Shown piece by piece: positions 63,818 through 64,000 of a stretch of DNA of 64,000 nt. A program made the position numbers and the translations under genes. This DNA comes from Margaritifera margaritifera (Eukaryota > Mollusca > Bivalvia > Unionida > Margaritiferidae). The notes beneath the pieces were generated by a model. That model made no database searches and was not told where the DNA came from. It worked only from the letters and a program-made list of their open reading frames with translations. The stretch spans positions 3,651,001-3,715,000 of the forward strand of contig JAQPZY010001561.1 in assembly GCA_029931535.1 (NCBI GenBank). The letters run 5' to 3'. The stretch's first letter is position 1; each line of letters begins with the position of its first letter.

Positions 63818-64000
63818 ACGTACTATACCCAACAGGTCTGAAGTAGTACGTGTCAGCTATGAAAGCCCGAGGTCAATATAAATTGTTAGTACAATAAACT
63901 ACATATAGAGTGGGACATCCTTTTTAGTGGATAATATGCTGACAGTGGTCTTATCATAAAGATCCTCTATCGAAAACACTTTTTTGTCATTTTGGAGCAC

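Overview
This is a piece of an animal nuclear genome, AT-rich and full of repeats. It is probably from a lophotrochozoan and most likely a bivalve mollusc, an inference from short exons in large introns, tRNA-derived SINEs, mariner and hAT elements, a Polinton-type DNA polymerase relic and an unusually high density of minisatellites. No bacterial-type operon, rRNA gene, functional tRNA gene or CRISPR array is seen.

The one host gene I can support runs left to right from about 16.5 kb to 58.8 kb: a calcium/calmodulin-dependent cyclic nucleotide phosphodiesterase (PDE1 family). Ten exons can be placed with GT-AG boundaries at 16559-16741, 17836-17902, 20115-20372, 24381-24481, 28894-29019, 32082-32183, 39574-39694, 40955-41036, 41470-41838 and 58730-58803 (stop). 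They join in one unbroken frame of 493 residues that keeps every PDE catalytic residue. The 5' exons (calmodulin-binding region and start codon) were not found and probably lie left of the window.

Layout. 0.18-2.2 kb: 36-bp minisatellite split by a hAT-type MITE. 4.0-5.8 kb: microsatellites and a 42-bp array. 6.7-7.9 kb: decayed mariner. 9.5-12.3 kb: GC-rich unidentified insert. 12.7-16.5 kb: small arrays, a dispersed repeat and a second hAT MITE with a perfect 8-bp target duplication. 16.6-41.8 kb: PDE1 exons 1-9, with introns holding a second mariner (carrying two left ends), two SINEs and arrays of 74, 44, 54, 51, 33, 22, 4 and 29 bp. 41.8-58.7 kb: a 16.9-kb last intron containing the most interesting object, an element of about 11.1 kb (42614-53732) with very long inverted arms around a broken, truncated family-B DNA polymerase of the Polinton/Maverick type. 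58.8-64 kb: PDE1 3' region and further arrays.

The two arms of the 11-kb element match along their length in opposite orientation, but each has amplified a different short unit: the left arm has a 34-bp unit about 48 times, the right arm a 32-bp unit about five times.
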